Assembly: GCF_937921625.1 (NCBI RefSeq)
Contig: NZ_CAKZTI010000036.1
Coordinates: forward strand, 121,088-185,087
DNA from: an uncultured Campylobacter sp.
Lineage (GTDB): Bacteria > Campylobacterota > Campylobacteria > Campylobacterales > Campylobacteraceae
Length of the DNA: 64,000 nucleotides
Direction: 5' to 3'
Both the position numbers and the translations under genes were made by a program. The notes beneath the pieces are model-generated. The model saw only the letters and a program-made list of their open reading frames with translations. It made no database searches and had not been told where the DNA came from. Position 1 is the first letter of the stretch. Every line of letters starts with the position of its first letter. Below are positions 8,668 to 17,368 of this stretch, piece after piece.

Positions 8668-9905
8668 GGCTTTATCAGCCAAAAAAGGGCTATCGCTACA
8701 CGAGCGATACGATTTTTTTGTGGAATTTTATAAGAAGCTCAGGCGTGCGTAAAGCTGACGCAGCATCGCAAAATGGCTCTTTAGCGCTGGGCTGTGGCGC
8801 GGAATTTAAAGACGCGACAGATGGAGGCTTTAATGCGCAGTTTTACGCTGCGGATTTCGCAGGCGGCGAAGCGGAATTTTGTACCGAGGATTGCGCTTTT
8901 AGCAAAGAAGAGTCGTATGCCGCTAACCATAGCGTGGGGAATGATCGCGATTTTGGAAGTAAGGGCTGCGCTGAACTTAAGGCGGAATTTAAAATGGAAT
9001 TTCGAGCGGAATTTCAGGAGAAATTTCAAAGCGAGCGCTATAAAAATTCCGATTTTCAAAGCGACGAAGCCCATCATACTTTAAAGCCCGATATCGCAAG
9101 CGGTGAAAATTTTAAATTTTGTGACGAGCAAATCGCGCAGTCTTTAGAATCTAAAAAGACGCACGATAAAGATTTCGCGAGCAAATTTGAAGACGCCAAG
9201 GTGCGCGAGGATTTTGCTGCGGAGTGCTTGTTTGACGGCGGGTTTGCCGCTTGCAATGAGCGTAGCCTAAAAGGCGCGCTAAATCCGCGAGCGATATACG
9301 GCGACGTGCTGGATGTGGGCGCAGGATGTGGAATTTTGGGATTTTTGCTAAAACGCGATTTTGAGAGCATCAATCTAAGTTTGCTAGAAATTCAAGAGCG
9401 AAATTTAGAAATCTTAAGGCTAAATTCTTTGCAAAACGATCTGCCTGCCGAGATTTTGCACGCGGACTTCGCGGAGTTTAAAAGCAAAAAGCGTTTTGAC
9501 TTTATCGTCTCAAATCCGCCTTTTTATCGAGAGCGCATGTCGCTTAGCAAAGAGCCTCACATGGCGCTTAGTAAGAGCGCAGTAAGCCTTAGCCTACGGG
9601 ATTTTGTGCGATCTGCGAATGCTCATCTCAAGCCTGGCGGTACGCTTATTTTTTGCTACGAGGCAGGCAAGCTAGCTAAAATTTGCGAGCTTTTGGGCGA
9701 GTTTAGGCTAAATTTGACGAGGCTTGGTTTTGTCTATCCTGACATTTCAAAGCCCGCTAAACTCGCGCTTTTGCAGGCTCGTAAGAACTCGCGCTCGCCC
9801 TGTGAGATCGCCCTTCCGATCTATGCTAGCGCGCACGGAAGGCGCACCGCACAAGCCCACGCGATCTACAAAAGCGCGGATTTAACGAGCGTGGATTATG
9901 AGTGA
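8664..9905 (+). CDS. TrmN6-like tRNA adenine methyltransferase with a large in-frame insertion
   Basis: This is a SAM-dependent methyltransferase of the YfiC/TrmN6 type, which in E. coli makes m6A37 in tRNA-Val. The start MRLYQPKKGYRYTSDTIFLWNF is the family N-terminus. SAM motif I is VLDVGAGCG (residues 215-223), and the catalytic NPPF is at 284-287. In relatives these blocks are only about 15 residues apart from the TDTI-like element to motif I. Here residues about 28-208 are an extra, biased segment rich in AEF, EF and KF pairs (KMEFRAEFQEKFQ) and dense in GAATTT/AAATTT DNA words. The total of 413 residues is far over the family's roughly 240. The reading frame is intact through the insert. 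The exact tRNA target is inferred. Confidence 0.8.
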   Translation: MRLYQPKKGYRYTSDTIFLWNFIRSSGVRKADAASQNGSLALGCGAEFKDATDGGFNAQFYAADFAGGEAEFCTEDCAFSKEESYAANHSVGNDRDFGSKGCAELKAEFKMEFRAEFQEKFQSERYKNSDFQSDEAHHTLKPDIASGENFKFCDEQIAQSLESKKTHDKDFASKFEDAKVREDFAAECLFDGGFAACNERSLKGALNPRAIYGDVLDVGAGCGILGFLLKRDFESINLSLLEIQERNLEILRLNSLQNDLPAEILHADFAEFKSKKRFDFIVSNPPFYRERMSLSKEPHMALSKSAVSLSLRDFVRSANAHLKPGGTLIFCYEAGKLAKICELLGEFRLNLTRLGFVYPDISKPAKLALLQARKNSRSPCEIALPIYASAHGRRTAQAHAIYKSADLTSVDYE

Positions 9906-10269
9906 GTTCGGCTTTAGCTTTGATGCGAGCGCGTGCGAGCGCTGCGGCGGCAAGTGCTGCACGGGAGAGAGCGGCTATATCTGGATAGATGAGAGCGAGA
10001 TTACGGCGCTAGCGGCAAAATTTAAAATTTCACCTGCAAGGATTAAAAAAATTTATTTACAAAAAATAGGCGCTAGATTTAGCGTAAAAGAAAAGCCCTT
10101 TGAGGGCGGCCTGGCGTGCGTATTTTTTGACGAGACACAGCGCAACTGCGGGATTTACGAGCTGCGTCCGAAGCAGTGCCGTAGCTTCCCGTTTTGGGAA
10201 TATTTTAAAACGCATACTAAAGAATTGGAGGAAGAATGTATCGGGGTAAGGTTTTTGGCGGAATTTTAA
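9898..10269 (+). CDS. YkgJ-family cysteine-cluster protein
   Basis: This is a 123-residue small protein of the YkgJ/Fe-S- or zinc-chelating cysteine cluster family, of unknown function. Cysteines lie at 13, 16, 20 and 21 (CERCGGKCC). A second set follows in ACVFF...RNCGIY and RPKQCRSFPF, which is the family signature. It overlaps the methyltransferase gene by eight bases and the next gene by 34 bases, so it sits in a translationally coupled operon. The same order (methyltransferase, cysteine protein, TPR protein, trpC, HIT protein) is, as far as I recall, conserved in C. jejuni. Confidence 0.82.
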   Translation: MSEFGFSFDASACERCGGKCCTGESGYIWIDESEITALAAKFKISPARIKKIYLQKIGARFSVKEKPFEGGLACVFFDETQRNCGIYELRPKQCRSFPFWEYFKTHTKELEEECIGVRFLAEF

Positions 10270-12077
10270 TCGCGGCGATGATTTTAGCACCCCAGTATCT
10301 AAGTGCGGAAAGTGGGACGAATGCTGCAGCAGCGAAGCAGTCCGTTACGGATAAAAAGGCGTCTGATCGGAATTCCAGCATTGGCACAAAAAACGGTGCA
10401 AAAGATGCAATTAAAAAGAGCTTGATAAATCGCGGCGTAAGTGCTAAAAGTATAACCAAAGAAAAGCTAAATCACGCGATGCGAGCGCAAGAGGACGCCG
10501 AGTTAAATTTCGATTTGCTTACAGCTTTGGAGCTACTGCATAAAGATCCAGTCGCATCGATGTTTTTATACGAAAAGGCATACAATAAAACGGGCTCGTC
10601 CGTTTATCTGCTAGAAGCGCTAAAGACCGCTTTTGCGATCAAAGATCGTAAAAATACGGCGCGTTATTTAAAGCTCGGCGAAAAGAGCCTAAGCTCAGAC
10701 TCCGAGTATCTGCGAGTAAAAATCGGCTACTACTTAGGCATTAAAGATAATCTAAATGCCAATACCGCTGCTCTTAAGCTGGTCACCGTAGATCCCGTTT
10801 CGCGTAGTTACGCGATCTTAGCGGCGACATATTATGCGATGGAGAATTTTACTTTAGCCAAAACCTACTTTGAAAAAGCCTATGAGCTAGACAAAACTGA
10901 CGAAAATCTCATCAGATTATGCGACGTGCTGCTAAATAAACTCAATGATTCGGACGGAGCGATCCGCATCATCGAGACGCACAGGCGCATCTACGGCTGC
11001 GCCCAGGGTATGGCGTGCGAGCTGCTAGCTGATGTGTATCGCGCGAATAAACGCTATTTGGATGTCGCTAAGATCGATGAAGCGCTGTATGAAGCCAAGG
11101 GGGATAATAAATTCTTAGACGATATGATAGCGATTTATTACTACTCAAATGACTTTGATAAAATAATCGAGCTTTTGAAAAAATACGACTACAAGCGCGA
11201 GCTTCTAATCGACGCCTACGCGCATAAGAAAGACTATAAAACCGCGATTAAAATGGCGCGCGATGAGTTTATGAAGACCAAAAATTACGACTTTTTGGCG
11301 ATCGAGGCGATCTACGAATATGAAAGTGCGGGCAAAAACGTGGACGCCAAGACCCTATCTAGCGTAGTGGCAAAATTTGAAAATATCGCGCCGCAGCTTA
11401 AAGACCCCGTGCACCTAAACTACTACGGCTACATCCTAATAGATCACGATTTGGACATTCGCAAGGGCATCGAGCTCGTCCGCCGCGCTCTACAAAAAGA
11501 CCCCGACTCGCCGTATTATCTGGACTCGCTTGCTTGGGGATACTACAAGCTTGGCGAGTGCGACAAGGCTAAAAATGAAATGGCTAAGATCAAAGACGCA
11601 GAATTTTTTAATTCCCCCGAAGGTAAAGAGCATTTGGAGGCGATCGATGCGTGCGCCGCTAGCACAGGCGTAGCGCCGCAGAATTCTATATCGCAAAACC
11701 CCGCTACGATAAAAGGCTCCGCGCCGAAAGATCAGGCGCCGCAAAGCCCGGCAATAAAAACCCCTTCGCCTAATTCCATAAAATCTACGGCGCCCGAAAG
11801 CTCTGTGTTAGATTCCGCACGTCCGAGCTCCGCTGCAACGCGTGATTTAACGCCAAAAGACTCCGCTTCGCAAAATTCTGCTGGGTCTGCAAATTCCGCG
11901 ATTCAAAACCAGGCACCAAATTCCGCGGCTTCTGAAAATTTTGCGACGCCAAATTCCGCCGCGCAGAATTCTGCCTCGTCAAGACAAAATTCCGTATCGA
12001 GGCAGGATTTTATGCCAGAGCAAAATTCTACGTCGAAAGAGCCCACCGGCTCTAAAATCCAGACACCAAAGCAGTAG
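10236..12077 (+). CDS. exported TPR-repeat protein with RAATTY-encoded low-complexity tail
   Basis: A signal peptide (MYRGKVFGGILIAAMILAPQYLSAES) starts inside the preceding gene, with GGAGGAA just upstream of the ATG. Helical tetratricopeptide-like repeats fill residues about 80-470 (ALELLHKDPVASMFLYEKAY; YYAMENFTLAKTYFEKAYEL; YYLDSLAWGYYKLGECDKA). It probably acts as a periplasmic scaffold, but no partner is evident. From about residue 478 to the end (613) the sequence turns into Ser/Asn/Ala/Pro/Gln low complexity with QNSA/NSAA units encoded by CAAAATTCCGC-like DNA. The tail probably adds nothing to the fold. TrpC starts three bases after the stop. Confidence 0.8.
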   Translation: MYRGKVFGGILIAAMILAPQYLSAESGTNAAAAKQSVTDKKASDRNSSIGTKNGAKDAIKKSLINRGVSAKSITKEKLNHAMRAQEDAELNFDLLTALELLHKDPVASMFLYEKAYNKTGSSVYLLEALKTAFAIKDRKNTARYLKLGEKSLSSDSEYLRVKIGYYLGIKDNLNANTAALKLVTVDPVSRSYAILAATYYAMENFTLAKTYFEKAYELDKTDENLIRLCDVLLNKLNDSDGAIRIIETHRRIYGCAQGMACELLADVYRANKRYLDVAKIDEALYEAKGDNKFLDDMIAIYYYSNDFDKIIELLKKYDYKRELLIDAYAHKKDYKTAIKMARDEFMKTKNYDFLAIEAIYEYESAGKNVDAKTLSSVVAKFENIAPQLKDPVHLNYYGYILIDHDLDIRKGIELVRRALQKDPDSPYYLDSLAWGYYKLGECDKAKNEMAKIKDAEFFNSPEGKEHLEAIDACAASTGVAPQNSISQNPATIKGSAPKDQAPQSPAIKTPSPNSIKSTAPESSVLDSARPSSAATRDLTPKDSASQNSAGSANSAIQNQAPNSAASENFATPNSAAQNSASSRQNSVSRQDFMPEQNSTSKEPTGSKIQTPKQ

Positions 12078-12079
12078 CG

Positions 12080-12874
12080 ATGATTTTGGATGAAATTTTA
12101 AAACGCACTCGCGAGGATCTCGCGCTTCGTAAAGAAAGGCTGCCCGAGGATCTGCTCGGCCGCTCGCTAAGCGCCAATCCCTACGAGCCGCGCGATGTCA
12201 TAAGCGCGCTTAGAAGCGATGAGAAGGATCCGCTGCGCATCATCGCCGAGATAAAAAAGGCAAGCCCGAGCAAGGGGATCATCCGCGAGGATTTTGAGCC
12301 GCTAAGCCTTGCGGTGGAGTACGAAAATGCAGGTGCGAGCGCCTTTTCGGTGCTTACCGAGCCGCATTATTTCAGAGGCGATTTGGAGTTTATCCCGCAG
12401 ATCCGCCGCTATACCCGCACGCCCATTTTGCGCAAGGATTTCATCGTCGATCGTTATCAAATCCTCGAGGCGCTGGTTTACGGCGCAGATTTTATCCTGC
12501 TGATCGCCAAAGCTCTGGAAGGCAAACAGCTAAGAGAGTTGCTAGAGTTTGCCCGCAGGCTGGGGCTTCGGGCGCTGTGCGAGATCCACGATAAGGACGA
12601 TCTGAAAAAGGCGGTCTTCGCAGGGGCTGATATTATCGGCATCAACCATCGAAATTTAGAGACTTTCGAGGTCGATACGAGCCTGAGCGAGCGGCTAATC
12701 CCGCTGATTCCAAACGGCAAGATCATCGTAGCCGAAAGCGGTCTGCACTCGCACGAGCAGCTTAAAAGCTTGCACGAGGCGGGCGTCGATGCGTTTTTGA
12801 TCGGCGAGCATTTTATGCGCCAAAATGACGTCGGCGCGGCACTGCGCGAGATAAAGCTCGGCGCGAGCGGCTAA
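12080..12874 (+). CDS. trpC: indole-3-glycerol-phosphate synthase
   Basis: TrpC closes the indole ring of CdRP in tryptophan synthesis. The 264-residue TIM barrel has IIAEIKKASPSKG (catalytic lysines), FSVLTEPHYFRG, ILRKDFIVDRYQI, LCEIHDKDD, GINHRNLETF and VAESGLHSHEQL. No other trp gene is adjacent, so trpC is detached from a trp operon and rides on the TPR-protein operon. Confidence 0.97.
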   Translation: MILDEILKRTREDLALRKERLPEDLLGRSLSANPYEPRDVISALRSDEKDPLRIIAEIKKASPSKGIIREDFEPLSLAVEYENAGASAFSVLTEPHYFRGDLEFIPQIRRYTRTPILRKDFIVDRYQILEALVYGADFILLIAKALEGKQLRELLEFARRLGLRALCEIHDKDDLKKAVFAGADIIGINHRNLETFEVDTSLSERLIPLIPNGKIIVAESGLHSHEQLKSLHEAGVDAFLIGEHFMRQNDVGAALREIKLGASG

Positions 12875-13026
12875 ATTTAAATTTGGCTCATTTGATCGCG
12901 TAGGCTTAAACCCGAAGCGAGCGGTTAAATTTAGTGAACGGAGCGAAATTTTAAGGCAGTAAATTTTAAAATTCGGCGGACTTTAAAATTTAACGGCTCT
13001 TTAAATTTAGCGCCGCGGCGCAATTT

Positions 13027-13106
13027 AATATCGCACATCGCGCGAGAATTCACGCTGCGCGTTGGCATCGCGAGCTTGTTATTGCGCGCCGCGCAAACGG
13101 CTGCGG
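13027..13106 (+). repeat. 80-base imperfect direct repeat, copy 1
   Basis: It runs from AATATCGCAC to CGGCTGCGG. It matches the copy at 13468-13545, with a nearly identical core of about 47 bases (TTGGCATCGCGAGCTTGTTA onward), while the 5' third is diverged. A weaker third copy of part of it lies at 13392-13460 (TTGGCATCGCG, then GCGCCGCGCAAACG). Confidence 0.65.
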
Positions 13107-13467
13107 AGAGAGGTTTAAATTTACGCTTTGCATAGCTTCGCGCAGGCGGGTTTGCGCTTGCGGAATTTGACTGCTTAGGATTGCGCGTCTGTTGTAATGC
13201 CCCGTATGTCGTACGCTTACACAAGCCTAGTATTGGCGATTATATACGGCGCCGTAAATTTAATCGCAGCTCGCGATCTAAGCCGCCTTGGCTGCGATAC
13301 GCCGCGATTAAACTTCGGCTGTATTACAGCTGTGCCGTGACCGCGTCGCGTTAAATTTTAGCGCGTGTTGCGATGGTGACTGCGGCGCAGGTTTGGCATC
13401 GCGTACCGTGCCTGTGAGTGCGCCTAAGATTTGTTATAATGCGCCGCGCAAACGACCGCGTAGATTT

Positions 13468-13545
13468 GATATCGCATACCACGTAGTCGGTACGTGCGCT
13501 TTGGCATCGCGAGCTTGTTATTGCATGCCGCGCGAACGGCTGCGG
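13468..13545 (+). repeat. 80-base imperfect direct repeat, copy 2
   Basis: It matches 13027-13106: both share TTGGCATCGCG, GAGCTTGTTATTGC, GCCGCGC and AACGGCTGCGG in the same order and spacing. No gene overlaps it convincingly. Confidence 0.65.
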
Positions 13546-13828
13546 TGCGGATTAGACGCTATGTTTGCCGTGCGATGAGTGCTCGCCAAATGCGCACTAA
13601 CGCCCGCCGCGGGCTTTGATTCACAGAGTGCGTATTGCGCCGAAGTGCCCCGCGATTGCAAAGCGCGTTCCGTCGCGTGCATAGCTCCGCGCCGTTCGAG
13701 CAAGCGCAGACCGCGTAAATTTAAAATTTTATGAAATTTAGAAGTTTTAAATTCCAAATTTCATAGAATTTTGCGAAACGCAAATTTTAAAATTCCATAG
13801 AATTTTGGAATTTCGGAAAGGAAAAGAG

Positions 13829-14317
13829 ATGGATTATCTTTGCGCCCCTTGGCGAAGCGAGTATTTTACCGAAAAAAGAAGCGGCTGTCCCTTCTGCGAC
13901 GCGGTGGCGGATGCGGCGTTTGATGATCGCAACGGCGTACTTTTTCGCGCGCAGCACTGCTTCGGGGTGATGAACCTCTACCCTTACAGCCCGGGCGCGT
14001 TTATGGTCATACCTTACGAGCACGCCGATAATATCGAGTGCCTTAGCGACGATGCGTGGGCGGAGATGAGCCGCTACGTGCGCGCCGGAGTGGGGATTTT
14101 AAAGCGCACACTGGGCGCAAACGGCGTAAATATCGGTATGAACCTCGGCGCCGCCGCGGGTGCGGGCATAGCCGAGCACGTGCACTATCATCTCGTGCCG
14201 CGGTGGCAGCGCGATACGAATTTCATCACGACGATAGCAAACGTCCGCGTAAACGGCGTTTCGTTCGCTCCGCTTTTTCAGAAGCTAAAAGCGGCTTACG
14301 CAGAAATCAAAATTTAA
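13829..14317 (+). CDS. HIT-family nucleotide phosphorylase/hydrolase
   Basis: This is a histidine-triad protein that cleaves or transfers nucleotidyl groups, close to the AP4A phosphorylase/GalT-like branch. The triad is HVHYH (His117, 119, 121) followed by LVPRW. A zinc-site CPFC lies at 20-23. NLYPYSPGAFMVIPYEH is the conserved nucleotide-binding strand. I chose the ATG at 13829 because AAAGGA sits six bases upstream. An ATG at 13805 would add eight unsupported residues. The result is 162 residues. The substrate is not evident from the sequence. Confidence 0.9.
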   Translation: MDYLCAPWRSEYFTEKRSGCPFCDAVADAAFDDRNGVLFRAQHCFGVMNLYPYSPGAFMVIPYEHADNIECLSDDAWAEMSRYVRAGVGILKRTLGANGVNIGMNLGAAAGAGIAEHVHYHLVPRWQRDTNFITTIANVRVNGVSFAPLFQKLKAAYAEIKI

Positions 14318-14331
14318 AACGGAGGATAGAG

Positions 14332-15177
14332 ATGATTTTAGTTGCAGTAAAAAAGAATAAAAAATGGGGTGTCATAAATCAAAGAGAAGAGGAGATTATT
14401 CCTTGTATTTATGATTTTATCTATAGTTTTCACGAAGGCTTAGCTTGGGTCGAAAAAGATGGTAAATGTGGCTTGATAGATAAAACCGGCAAAGAGGTTA
14501 TTCCTTGTATTTATGATAATGAAGTCTATAGTTTTCATGTTCATGAAGACTTAGTCCGGGTCAAAAAAGATGGTAAATATGGCTTTATAGATAAAACCGG
14601 CAAAGAGGTCATTCCTTTTGTTTATGATGATGCTAGGGACTTTTCCGAAGGTTTAGCTCTGGTCAAAAAAGATGGTAAATATGGCTTTATAGATAAAACC
14701 GGCAAAGAAGTTGTTCCTTGTATTTGTAATTATATTAATGATTTTAAAGAAGGCTTAGCTAGGGTCAGAGATTACGACAAATATGGCTATATAGACAAAA
14801 CAGGAAAAGAAGTCGTTCCTTGTATTTATGATGGCGCTTCATACTTTTGCAAAGGTTTGTCTTGTGTCGAAAAAGATGGTAAATGTAGCTTGATAGATAA
14901 AACCGGCAAAGAGATCGTTTCTTGTATTTATGATGATATATTGGTCTTGGGCGATACCATATCTGATATATACGATCAAGTCATATATTATAAAGGATAT
15001 GTTAAAGTCAAAAAAGACGGCAAATGGGGTTTACTAGACGATTTGGAAAATGAAATTTTAAAGCCAGCGTTCTACGACGAAGTAGAACTTGTGAAAGTTT
15101 TAAGCGACGACTATATCAAGATTATTTTAGACGGTCGCGAAACGATCGTGAATAAAAACGGCAAAATAATATCGTAA
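14332..15177 (+). CDS. WG-repeat protein
   Basis: This is a 281-residue protein made of about seven tandem WG repeats of 35-45 residues, each reading roughly V(K/E)KDGKYGFIDKTGKEVIP followed by YD and an F-x-EGLA turn. The family forms beta-rich solenoids of unknown function, often in proteins involved in envelope or peptidoglycan contexts. No signal peptide is present, so it is probably cytoplasmic. GGAGG at 14321-14325 fixes the ATG. The frame continues upstream through the HIT gene, but that part is a shadow. The gene is much AT-richer than its neighbours and its repeats are nearly identical at the DNA level, which suggests recent repeat expansion or acquisition. Confidence 0.88.
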   Translation: MILVAVKKNKKWGVINQREEEIIPCIYDFIYSFHEGLAWVEKDGKCGLIDKTGKEVIPCIYDNEVYSFHVHEDLVRVKKDGKYGFIDKTGKEVIPFVYDDARDFSEGLALVKKDGKYGFIDKTGKEVVPCICNYINDFKEGLARVRDYDKYGYIDKTGKEVVPCIYDGASYFCKGLSCVEKDGKCSLIDKTGKEIVSCIYDDILVLGDTISDIYDQVIYYKGYVKVKKDGKWGLLDDLENEILKPAFYDEVELVKVLSDDYIKIILDGRETIVNKNGKIIS

Positions 15178-15193
15178 ATTTAAAGGAGAGATA

Positions 15194-16195
15194 ATGGTTA
15201 GCGTAGAGCAAGCGATCGAGGATCTGAAAAACGGCAAGATGCTTGTTATGGTCGATGACGTCGATCGCGAGAATGAGGGTGATTTGGTGTTTGCGAGCAC
15301 CTTTAGTAGCGCAGAGAAGGTAAATTTTGCGATCACGCATGCTCGCGGAGTGTTGTGCGTGGCGCTTAGCCCGCAGATTGCGCAGCAGCTAGATCTAAAT
15401 TTGATGGTCGATAAAAACACCTCCAGCCACGAGACCGCCTTTACCGTCACGATCGACGCGAAGGACGCCAAGACGGGCGTAAGCGCGTATGAGCGCAATA
15501 TGACGATCGAGCTAATGTCGCGCGTGGGCGCTCGCGCGGATGATTTCGTCCGCCCTGGGCATATCTTCCCGCTCATCGCCAAAAGCGGCGGCGTGCTCGC
15601 TCGCACGGGGCACACCGAGGGCTCTACGGATCTGTGCCGCTTGGCTGGGCTTTCGCAAAGCGCCGTGATCTGCGAGATCGTCAAAGACGACGGCGATATG
15701 GCGCGCAGGGACGATCTGGAGAAATTCTGCGCGCAGCACGGCATCAATATGATCTCGGTCGCACAGATCGTGCAGTACCGCCTAAAACACGAAACTCTCG
15801 TTAAATTTAGCGAGCCAAAAAGCGCTCTGCTGTGCGGCGAAGCGGCGAAATTTTACGACGTGAGCGATCACGAGGGCAACGAGCATCGCGCCTATATTTT
15901 CGGCGAGCCCGAAAAGAGCGCGCAGACGAACGTGAAATTTCATAAAATTTCAAGCGATCTGGAGTTTTTAAGCGATACGAAATTTAACGATTTCATGCGC
16001 GATCTGGACGTTTTACGCAACGAGGGCGGCGTGCTTTTGATGCTAAAATCAGCGCAAAATCGCGCCGATTTTAAGAGCTTCGGCATCGGAGCGCAAATTT
16101 TAGCGCATCTGGGCGTAAGAAAAATCAAAATTCTAAGCAAGAGCGAGCCGAAAGACTACGCGGGGCTTAGCGGATTCGGGATCGACATAGTTTGA
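15194..16195 (+). CDS. ribB: RibB (DHBP synthase) fused to a degenerate GTP cyclohydrolase II domain
   Basis: The N-terminal half (residues 1-205) makes 3,4-dihydroxy-2-butanone 4-phosphate for riboflavin. It has MVDDVDRENEGDLVFA, TRHARG-like ITHARG, the metal/substrate motif RPGHIFPL, and GHTEGSTDL. The C-terminal 125 residues align with RibA, but the zinc cysteines of GTP cyclohydrolase II (C-x10-C-x-C) are absent and only scattered elements such as GFGIDIV remain. Degenerate RibBA fusions are known in Helicobacter and Campylobacter, where a separate RibA does the cyclohydrolase step. AAAGGAG precedes the ATG. It overlaps dinB by four bases. Confidence 0.93.
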   Translation: MVSVEQAIEDLKNGKMLVMVDDVDRENEGDLVFASTFSSAEKVNFAITHARGVLCVALSPQIAQQLDLNLMVDKNTSSHETAFTVTIDAKDAKTGVSAYERNMTIELMSRVGARADDFVRPGHIFPLIAKSGGVLARTGHTEGSTDLCRLAGLSQSAVICEIVKDDGDMARRDDLEKFCAQHGINMISVAQIVQYRLKHETLVKFSEPKSALLCGEAAKFYDVSDHEGNEHRAYIFGEPEKSAQTNVKFHKISSDLEFLSDTKFNDFMRDLDVLRNEGGVLLMLKSAQNRADFKSFGIGAQILAHLGVRKIKILSKSEPKDYAGLSGFGIDIV

Positions 16196-17349
16196 TAGCT
16201 CACATCGATTTGGACAGCTTCTTCGTCTCTGTAGCGAGGCTTGCCGATCCCGCGCTTGCGGGCAAAAAGATCGCAGTCGTCGGAGGCGGCGACGAGGAGA
16301 TTTTCGGCGGCAAGAGCGAGCTTGGCAGCGTGATTTTAAGCGCGAGCTACGAAGCCAGAGCCTGCGGCGTGCACTCGGCTCAGCCCGTTAAAATCGCGCT
16401 CGGACTCTGCCCGCAGCTGATTTTGGTGCGCGCGCGGCACGGCGAATACCGAAAAGCTTCACGCGAAATTTATGAGTTTTTACTAAACTTTACGCCCGAG
16501 ATCGAAAAATTTAGCATCGACGAGTTTTTTCTAAATTTACGCGGCACGGCATACGACGCGGACGCGCTGAGCTTTGCCGCGTTTTTACAGAGCGAAATTA
16601 TGCGCCGCTTTAGCCTTCCGTGCAGCGTCGGGCTTAGCGAAGCAAAACTGATCGCAAAGCTCGCCACTAGCCTTGCCAAGCCCTTCGGCGTGCGTCAAAT
16701 TTTAAAATCGCAAATCGCGCGCGAGCTATCCGCCGTGCCGGTAGCGAAATTCCCGGGCATCGGCAAAGCGGCGCAAAAAACGCTCGGCAAATACGGCATC
16801 GTAAGCTTCGGCGACGCGCTAGGGCACAGAGAAATTTTTGAAAAGATGGGCGCAAACGGCAGGAAAATTTTCGCAGCCCTTAGCGGCGAGGATGAGGGCG
16901 AGGTCGTCTCAAAGCGCGAGCGCAAGAGTATCGGCTTTGGGCGCAGCTTCGCGCCGTGCACCGATCGGGATGAGCTGCGGCGTAAAATTTTAATTTTGGC
17001 GCGCCATTTGGCGGGCGAAGTGCTTGCGAGGGACCTAAAGCCCGCGACGTATGATCTAAAGATCCGCTACAAATCGCGCGAGGAGTTTTCGCACCAAATC
17101 AGCCAGGATAGGGCGTTTAGTCTAAATTTGCTGAGCGAGACCGCGCTTGAGCTGTTTGAGCTCTGCGACGTGAAAAAAGGCGCGCAGATAATCCACGTAG
17201 CGCTAAATCTTTCAAATTTCGGCGGCAGATCGGGCGGCTCGCTGCTTTTTGGCGAGATCGATAAAAAGCAGCAGAGCTTGGATCGATCTTTAAGCAGGAT
17301 TTGGGAAAAATTCGGCATCGAAAAGCTAAAAAAGGCGAGCGAAATTTGA
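16192..17349 (+). CDS. dinB: Y-family DNA polymerase IV
   Basis: This is an error-prone translesion polymerase of 385 residues. The TTG start at 16192 overlaps the ribB stop and directly gives MIAHIDLDSFFVSV, with metal ligand Asp6. The second metal site is SIDEF (Asp110, Glu111). SCSVGLSEAK-like CSVGLSEAKLIAKLATSLAKPFG and the helix-hairpin-helix FPGIGKAAQKTL follow. A little-finger domain ends the protein. It is normal in length and motifs. No lexA-type operator is evident. Confidence 0.94.
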   Translation: MIAHIDLDSFFVSVARLADPALAGKKIAVVGGGDEEIFGGKSELGSVILSASYEARACGVHSAQPVKIALGLCPQLILVRARHGEYRKASREIYEFLLNFTPEIEKFSIDEFFLNLRGTAYDADALSFAAFLQSEIMRRFSLPCSVGLSEAKLIAKLATSLAKPFGVRQILKSQIARELSAVPVAKFPGIGKAAQKTLGKYGIVSFGDALGHREIFEKMGANGRKIFAALSGEDEGEVVSKRERKSIGFGRSFAPCTDRDELRRKILILARHLAGEVLARDLKPATYDLKIRYKSREEFSHQISQDRAFSLNLLSETALELFELCDVKKGAQIIHVALNLSNFGGRSGGSLLFGEIDKKQQSLDRSLSRIWEKFGIEKLKKASEI

Positions 17350-17368
17350 TTAAATTTAAAGGAAAAAG

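Larger units (their letters stand above)
12875..13828. other. 950-base gene-free region with GC-rich and AAATTT repeats
   Basis: Open frames here are short, lack ribosome sites and have no recognisable product. The region holds RAATTY-rich edges (12890-12990, 13700-13800). The middle is GC-rich, with repeated words such as GCCGCGCAAACG, TTGGCATCGCG and GCGAGCTTGTTATTGC in direct copies. It may be a decayed gene or a repeat nursery. Confidence 0.5.

Noticed and set aside
13393..13757. Frames within the 13 kb gap
   Set aside because: Short, in repeats, no ribosome sites, and products are not protein-like.
14056..14331. Frame extension upstream of the WG-repeat protein
   Set aside because: It overlaps the HIT gene in another frame and its product is Arg/Gly-rich; the ATG at 14332 has a clear GGAGG site.
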